DNA of 23,463 nt from Elysia marginata (taxonomy: Eukaryota; Mollusca; Gastropoda; Plakobranchidae): positions 122,400 to 145,862 of the forward strand of contig BMAT01008371.1 of the NCBI GenBank assembly GCA_019649035.1, written 5' to 3'. Below the pieces are notes generated by a model. It made no database searches, had not been told where the DNA came from, and saw only the letters and a list, made by a program, of their open reading frames with translations. Each line of letters opens with the position of its first letter. The first letter of the stretch is position 1. Position numbers and translations under genes: made by a program. Of the stretch, positions 18,301-23,463 are shown piece by piece.

Positions 18301-18667
18301 CACTGCTAATTCCATACCTTTAGGCCTATAATATTTCAATCAGTTGTTTCCCAATGAGCAGTACGCGACGACCAAGATAGAGTGTTATTGCCGGCACAGC
18401 ACACACATACTATACGGCGAGATGCAGGCTCCGAGTGTAGGCCTGCCGCTCTGTTCTCGAGAGCTGGCGCTCCGACGATTCTGCCGTGGTCGGGGAGGTA
18501 ACCCGACTGCAGAAAATTTCGGATGGGGCACAGAGCTAGCGACTTACGGAAGGGTATTTCGTATGTTTTAGTACCGGGTACCTGAAGTCTGGTGATTTGC
18601 GTTTGTACGATGTCTATTCCATACCAACCACTAACTTTCTTTCAGTTAAGTCTAAAATATCACATGG

Positions 18668-18790
18668 AAGCAGCATGGCTCACTGGTTTTCACGTCAGAT
18701 ACTTGATCCGGCGGTTACTTGTTCAATTCTCAACCACGGCTCACGTTGTAATNNNCCCCCCCCCCCCCCCCACCAGCAGTTTGTCCACAC
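18668..18790 (+). mobile_element. Decayed tRNA-derived SINE candidate
   Basis: An A-box-like TGGCTCACTGG (18676-18686), an anticodon-arm-like CTTGATCCGG and a degenerate B box TGTTCAATTCT (18720-18730) are spaced as in a tRNA gene. CCACGGCTCACGTTG and a C-rich tract (broken by three N) follow. No target-site duplication was found. Confidence 0.4.
18753..18771. other. Three N followed by a run of 16 C
   Basis: NNN at 18753-18755 immediately precedes 16 C, again a gap at a homopolymer. Confidence 0.95.
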
Positions 18791-18807
18791 ACCTTTAAAA
18801 GGGATAC

Positions 18808-19035
18808 CTTGCTAAAGGCAGTGGTTTAAATTTGTGGAATTTTAGTATTGGTGCTCCTAACAGGTTGCCGTACTGTAATGCTCTGAAATATGAGTTGAAT
18901 TTGCTTGAGTATTTGCCTGCTGGAGAAATATTTGTGACTGCCTTCAGCGATGGAAGACTCCAACTGTCAAACCATAAGGAAAATGATTATCTGCGCGACA
19001 TCGATTTTATTGAAGAAAAAAACAACACGCCATGA
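18808..19035 (+). other. Open stretch with protein-like composition, unidentified
   Basis: The plus-strand frame stays open for about 70 codons to TGA near 19033-19035. It reads ALKYELNLLEYLPAGEIF and then FSDGRLQLSNHKENDYLRD. There is no ATG near its beginning and no obvious splice context. It may be a fragment of a transposon-encoded protein, or chance. Confidence 0.2.
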
Positions 19036-19411
19036 ATAGTAATCAAATAGCACTAAAATCATATTCATTTGGTGTATCGACGTAAAATTTATTGAGAATG
19101 TTCTCCTGCGCTATCATGTGCTGTTTTTTATTTACACCTGTAGAGTTGACAAACATCAGAAAGTTCCTTTTGGAACAGACCTCGTTACATGAGCTGACCT
19201 GCATGCGCCCTGCCTAGAGTTTTGCTTCAATTTCCATGGCAAGGTATTAAGATAATGTGAGATAGGGTCCTTTAGGGCTTTATTTTAATAGTAATAACAT
19301 TGATAAAATCGGTAAATTAATTGTAATATTCTTAATATATCTCTCTAATTAGTCTATCATCTTAGTGTTAACTTGTACTCAGTGACACTACAATACCGTG
19401 AGTCACCAGGC

Positions 19412-19838
19412 TGTTGGGGATGGTTAGAAAAACCATGCTGGAAACTCCAAAATTCTAAGGTGCGTGCTCGGAAATGGCGATGACAAACATGGGGGTGAAC
19501 CGATTTCCTTTGACTTGTGTAAAGTATAAAATACCTATTTCCGCAACTAAGGCCACATTGACCATTCGATCTGCCACCTACACTACTGTCTTAGTGTAAT
19601 CACGATCTCTGGCTGGGGGAGCCTCTCAGAGCCTTTCAGGGCCTAACATAGCCTGTTAGAGCCTGCAATAACTTTCTGTACTCGTTCCAGCCATCAGAGC
19701 ATTCTTTCATGTGAATAAAGTTTGATATTTATACCATTGAGAGACTTGTGGATCCCTGGCCTGGAGCGACAGAGTGTGAGGAGTGGAGTGATAGAAAGGC
19801 AAAAGAACCCCTCTACCATCTTATAACACGTAACAGCC
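19412..19838 (+). mobile_element. Candidate solo LTR
   Basis: The segment starts TGTTGGGG and ends CACGTAACA, so TG...CA ends are possible. Inside are a TATA-like AGTATAAAATACC (about 19525-19537) and AATAAAG (about 19713) in the right order for U3-R-U5. Its GC content is visibly higher than the flanks. No 5-bp target duplication, primer-binding site or internal region is evident, and the exact ends are uncertain. It could instead be another dispersed repeat. Confidence 0.3.
19621..19670. repeat. Five copies of a 10-bp GCCT repeat
   Basis: GCCTCTCAGA, GCCTTTCAGG, GCCTAACATA, GCCTGTTAGA and GCCTGCAATA follow one another with exactly 10-bp spacing. The first four share the pattern GCCTNNNANR. 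The 10-bp period places GCCT on the same DNA face in each turn. The array lies between the TATA-like and AATAAA motifs of the LTR candidate. Confidence 0.75.
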
Positions 19839-20108
19839 CCGGGCGTACAATAACATAAGAGAATACTTATTCTCCAAATAATAAATTTGTGATGTTATCA
19901 TAAACAGATTTATACATTATTTAATTACCGTATACAATTAATCACTCGTTATTGAAGATGTAGAAAATATGTATATGAAGTATCATAGAATTTTTAAAAT
20001 TCCAGTTTTCCTGCTTTTTTAAAATTATTATAAAAGTTTCTCACAGTTCTAGGTATCAAGGGTTTTCTGAAGGCCTATCTTTTTCTGTTTTTATTTCTAT
20101 CAAAATTA

Positions 20109-20140
20109 CCCCCCCCCCTCCCCCATACACACACACACTT
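20109..20140. repeat. C-run and (CA)n
   Basis: About ten C, a T, five C, then ATACACACACACAC, close to the low-coordinate (3') end of the minus-strand LINE. Confidence 0.85.
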
Positions 20141-20224
20141 CTTTTTGAAAAAGAGATCCGGTTGTGCAATAAGTGAGCTGGATCCTTGAGAATTTTAATC
20201 GTCTTCTTTTCTAAAAATTTTGTC

Positions 20225-22240
20225 AAAATTTAAATCCAAAGTCTGTTAATGAATGTCAGTTATTTTGCTGCAAGCTTGATGACACCAGCAATTTCAGCTT
20301 TATGTTTGACAAGGGCATTCCCTCCCCATGCACATAAACAAAAAGAAGATTGTATGACTGCTTGGTAAATTGGGGAGATAAGAACATTGTCTGTTATGAA
20401 ATAATTAAATTTCCTAACAAGATAGGCCTACATTTTTTGGTCTTTGAAATCACAGACTTAATGTGGGGTGTGCATTGAAATTTTTTGTTTACTTGCACAC
20501 CTAAACATTTTTTACTCTCTACTTGTTCTACCACCTTGCCCTCAATTTCAATGCAGTCATGATTTCAATGCAGTCATGATGTCCATTCGTTTTCCTGAAA
20601 TCAATAATCTACTCCTTAGTTGTTTTTTTTTATATATTTAGTTGCGAATTGTGGAACTTGCACCATTCACAAAAAGATCGATTTGATTTATATTACAACA
20701 GGCGTAATTTTTTCCTTGTATCCTACCTTGGATGGCAATATCGTCAGCAAATTTTGATTGTGTTTTTGTTATCACTTTTTTTTTTTATCTAAGACCATCA
20801 GTATATATAGTAAAAAAAGGACTGGATATATACCGGTACCCTGTGGGGCCCCAACATTTAACATTCTGTTGTTTCAAGCGTACAAACTGAGGTCTTTATG
20901 TTAAAAAATGCAGTAATAGATATGTGTAATTGTGTATTTACATTTTGTTTGAATAATTTCTTGGCGAGCAGTTTAGGCTGCTAAAAGCGGAAGAATATCC
21001 ACAAACAAAATTCCACAATAGCTTTTTTTTATTATCCAAGTGTTTATAAACGTTCTCAAAAAGGAAAGAAATTGCATCATCAACACTCCGTCTACATTTT
21101 GCATACAAATTAGATAGAGTCTTTGTAAAAGTCCCAATAAAATTAATTTCTCAAGACATTTAACAATCACTGCAGTTAATGCCACCGGTCTTAAATCATG
21201 CAACAGAATGACTTTTTGTTTCTTAGGGATCAGGACTATTTCTGAAGTTTTCTAGATGAGAGGTAATCAAATCTTTCGAAGACTTATGTCAAAGGAACAG
21301 CCAGTTGCGTTGCATACTTACTCAAAATGTTCGTGCTGACTTTATATGGGCCTTGAGGTATATTTAGTTTTAGGGACTTAAAACCTTTAATAATTCCTTT
21401 TTCTTTGAAACGAGTACGTCATCAGACATATCCGAAAGATGTTTATTTTTAGATTCTAGATTTTGCTCTGCAGCCTTTATCAAATTTTTTAATAAAAGCT
21501 ATCTAGATCATTAGAATAGCTCTGAGCATTACTTAGTCCGATAGGTGTGTCGATTTTTTATACGCCAGCATAAATTTATGCCTGCCCAAGTCTCACGTGA
21601 GTTGCCACTCGAAAAACTGCGCTCCAGGTTTTTTTTTCCTCTGTACATTGCTTTGACCCTCTTCTATTTTCTTTACCAATAGTTTTTGACGAAGTTTTAA
21701 ATTGTCCATATCACCGTCACCAAAGCTCTTTTCTTTGCATAAATTGCTTCTTTTATATCTTTGGTGATCCAAGATTTATTGTCGGGAAAATATTTAACTT
21801 TCTTAGTTTCTGAACATATTGACTCACAAAATTTTACATAGGCCTAGTCAGTGATAACATCATTAAGCTCATCTAAAGCTGGACAGCTTTCGTAAAACAC
21901 ATTCCAGTCGATGCATTCTAAACATCCACGCAATCTTTCTCACTCATTCTCATCCCAAAGTTGTATTTCCTTACTCTCAACATACATTCTTTCCATAATA
22001 GTCTTATAGGTGGGTAAAAGTTCAATCATCAGATGGTCGCTGTCTCCCAGACTCGGCAGCTGTTTTGACTTGTAGGCCATGTTGACGCTCACTTAGCACT
22101 TGTCCAGAGTCTTGTTGTTTCGTGTCGGACAGTCCACATAGTGGTGGGAGCTAGTGTGTAAGGATCTTTATCTTTAGAAACAAACCTGTAGGCTTTGAAA
22201 AAATTTTGAATCATCCAGATCAAACATGTTCTATACTTAG
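20225..22240 (-). mobile_element. Decayed non-LTR retrotransposon (LINE) with endonuclease, linker and RT remnants
   Basis: Read on the minus strand. An endonuclease-like end lies at about 22240-22030, with DCPTR (22120-22134) and SDHL (22030-22041). A linker region follows to about 21690 in one frame broken by several stops. An RT start reads HDLRPVALTAVIVKCLEKL (about 21200-21140). The RT active-site box FADD is at 20740-20751, and thumb-like sequence runs to about 20225. The domain order and the DLRPVALT block match CR1/L2/Rex-type LINE ORF2. Stops and frameshifts make it inactive. The 5' end of the element (N-terminal endonuclease, ORF1) is not recognisable beyond 22240, so the copy is 5' truncated or too decayed to follow. 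Confidence 0.85.
20973..21203 (-). pseudogene. RT fragment of the decayed LINE (76-codon open stretch)
   Basis: The longest open stretch of the LINE starts MHDLRPVALTAVIVKCLEK, typical of the first conserved blocks of non-LTR reverse transcriptases. It continues to LFVDILPLLAA, corresponding to the first catalytic Asp block (LFVDFSSAFN in active relatives). The Asp is present, but the block after it is degraded. The stretch is a remnant, not a functional gene. Confidence 0.8.
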
Positions 22241-23463
22241 TTTAAGTAAAGGCTATAGAAATGCCCACTGAGTAGCCTCATCTTTTCTGGTGGTCTTAGT
22301 GCCGTGATAGCCAAAATGTATCATTAGCTACAGTCTTATCCTTAACTTTTGACTTAACTTAAGAAAAATTTATAGAAAAAGTACAACGTATAAAGGATTT
22401 CCGACGAATGGCTGTCTCGACCAAGTTCCAATGTAAAAAAATAGCTTGAGAAAATCCTGTAAAAGGTTCAATGTGATGGGACCTTTGCAGCTGCTTAGTG
22501 TCACACAATTAACTTGACTGCCCTAGACACTAGACAGTTCCAAGTTTCTTTGTTATTGTATATTAATGGCGGCTGAGCCTGAGGTGCCCTTTTGTTTGGG
22601 TTAAATATTTTCGATTCTTTGTTAATGCCAGTTCAGTCTCCACAGCACAGGCCAACGGCAGATGTCTTGCAGTATCTTGGATATTAGGTCTAAATATAGC
22701 TATTTTTTTCTTTGTTATAGATTAATATCAAGGCCTTTCTCGAAACAAGACCCGTTAGATCTAGATATCTAGACTTCTAGATCTATATAGAATCTAGATC
22801 TAGTATCTGAGGCATTGCCAAAAGTTGGTCCATGATTGATGAAACATGGATATTGAGGTGAAAAAATCAAAGTCCCCCAAAGCACTTTAAATTGTGTCTA
22901 TGGTATAGAGAAATTATCCATCTTTACTAATGTAAAAGAAAAAAAGATAAAAAATTTTACCCTTGGAAAGGTAGATCTAGAACCGTTATAAATAGTTACA
23001 GCTCCCTGCATATTGAGGACATAACGATTCACTCCGATAGAAGTTTTTAATTCTAAAAGTATGCATGTTTTATAGGATATTTGTGGTTGCAGGTTTTAAG
23101 CTACCCATTATTGAAAAACTACAACAGTTTTTATGAGTTTCACTCAGTTTATTTTATTGTAGAGGTAAAAATCTGCCGTGACATGCTATGTGTATACATC
23201 GGAACCCAATGCTGAAAAGTTTAAAGTTTCCATAACTAATATTTTACAGATTCTGTTAAAATTTCAATAAAATGAGCCAAATGTCACACTAGACCTTACA
23301 AGTATGAAAGTTTTCAATTAGTTTCGTTTTCAACAATGGGAACATAATATCACCTTTCGGACACATAACGTTCACTACAAACAATTATTAAACAAGTTAC
23401 AATTGTATTAGAACTAAAAGCACAAGCTTTTTGCAGGTTTATTTGTGATAATTTTATGTTTTC
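22241..23463. other. AT-rich sequence without recognisable genes
   Basis: Apart from the TCTAGA cluster nothing coding or repeat-like was recognised. The part next to 22240 may be the unrecognisable 5' continuation of the decayed LINE. Confidence 0.4.
22757..22806. repeat. Cluster of TCTAGA/AGATCT palindromes
   Basis: AGATCTAGATATCTAGA, CTAGATCTATATAG and TCTAGATCTAG follow one another within 50 bp. Overlapping palindromes could fold into hairpins. The same GATCTAGA word also occurs alone near 1852, 2964 and 22974. Confidence 0.75.

Overview
The window looks like nuclear DNA of an invertebrate animal, most likely a gastropod or other mollusc. It is AT-rich and intron-rich, with short coding exons bounded by GT-AG sites, many microsatellites, a tRNA-derived SINE, a pogo/Tigger-like MITE and decayed non-LTR retrotransposons. 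The frequent AGGCCT/TAGGCCT words recall marine gastropod DNA, but the taxon is an inference from these features only. Nothing bacterial, phage-like or CRISPR-like is present.

Left half (about 490-14120, + strand): one multi-exon gene dominates. Ten exons (4593-4850, 5056-5154, 7761-7892, 8248-8350, 8839-8984, 10672-10817, 11427-11587, 11717-11784, 12448-12664, 13102-14117) have compatible phases and sum to 2346 nt. That is 781 codons plus a stop, starting at an ATG in a very strong Kozak context and ending at TGA 14115-14117. The product is hydrophilic and largely disordered. It has an acidic N-terminal part, basic and amphipathic helical stretches in the middle, and a Gln/Glu/Lys-rich tail with repeated QEK motifs and a polyQ tract. 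I do not recognise its family. Two further phase-0 exons (491-598 and 1252-1350) lie upstream. They could be alternative 5' exons of the same gene or the end of a different upstream gene. Reading through the first donor gives a 107-residue form whose stop is followed at once by AATAAA, suggesting a possible short intronically polyadenylated isoform.

Introns: the 2.6 kb intron 5155-7760 carries a tRNA-derived SINE (6327-6635) flanked by a 12-bp target-site duplication with one mismatch. The other introns hold simple repeats and G-runs.

Right half (about 14120-23463): gene-poor and repeat-rich. It holds the likely 3' UTR of the gene, two oppositely oriented LINE 3' fragments (16290-16615 minus, 16745-16995 plus), a 174-bp pogo-like MITE (17024-17197), a 90-bp direct repeat pair, two weak tRNA-like SINE candidates, a possible solo LTR (about 19412-19838) and a 2 kb decayed LINE on the minus strand (about 20225-22240) that keeps endonuclease, linker and reverse-transcriptase motifs. 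Three short N runs sit in or beside simple repeats.
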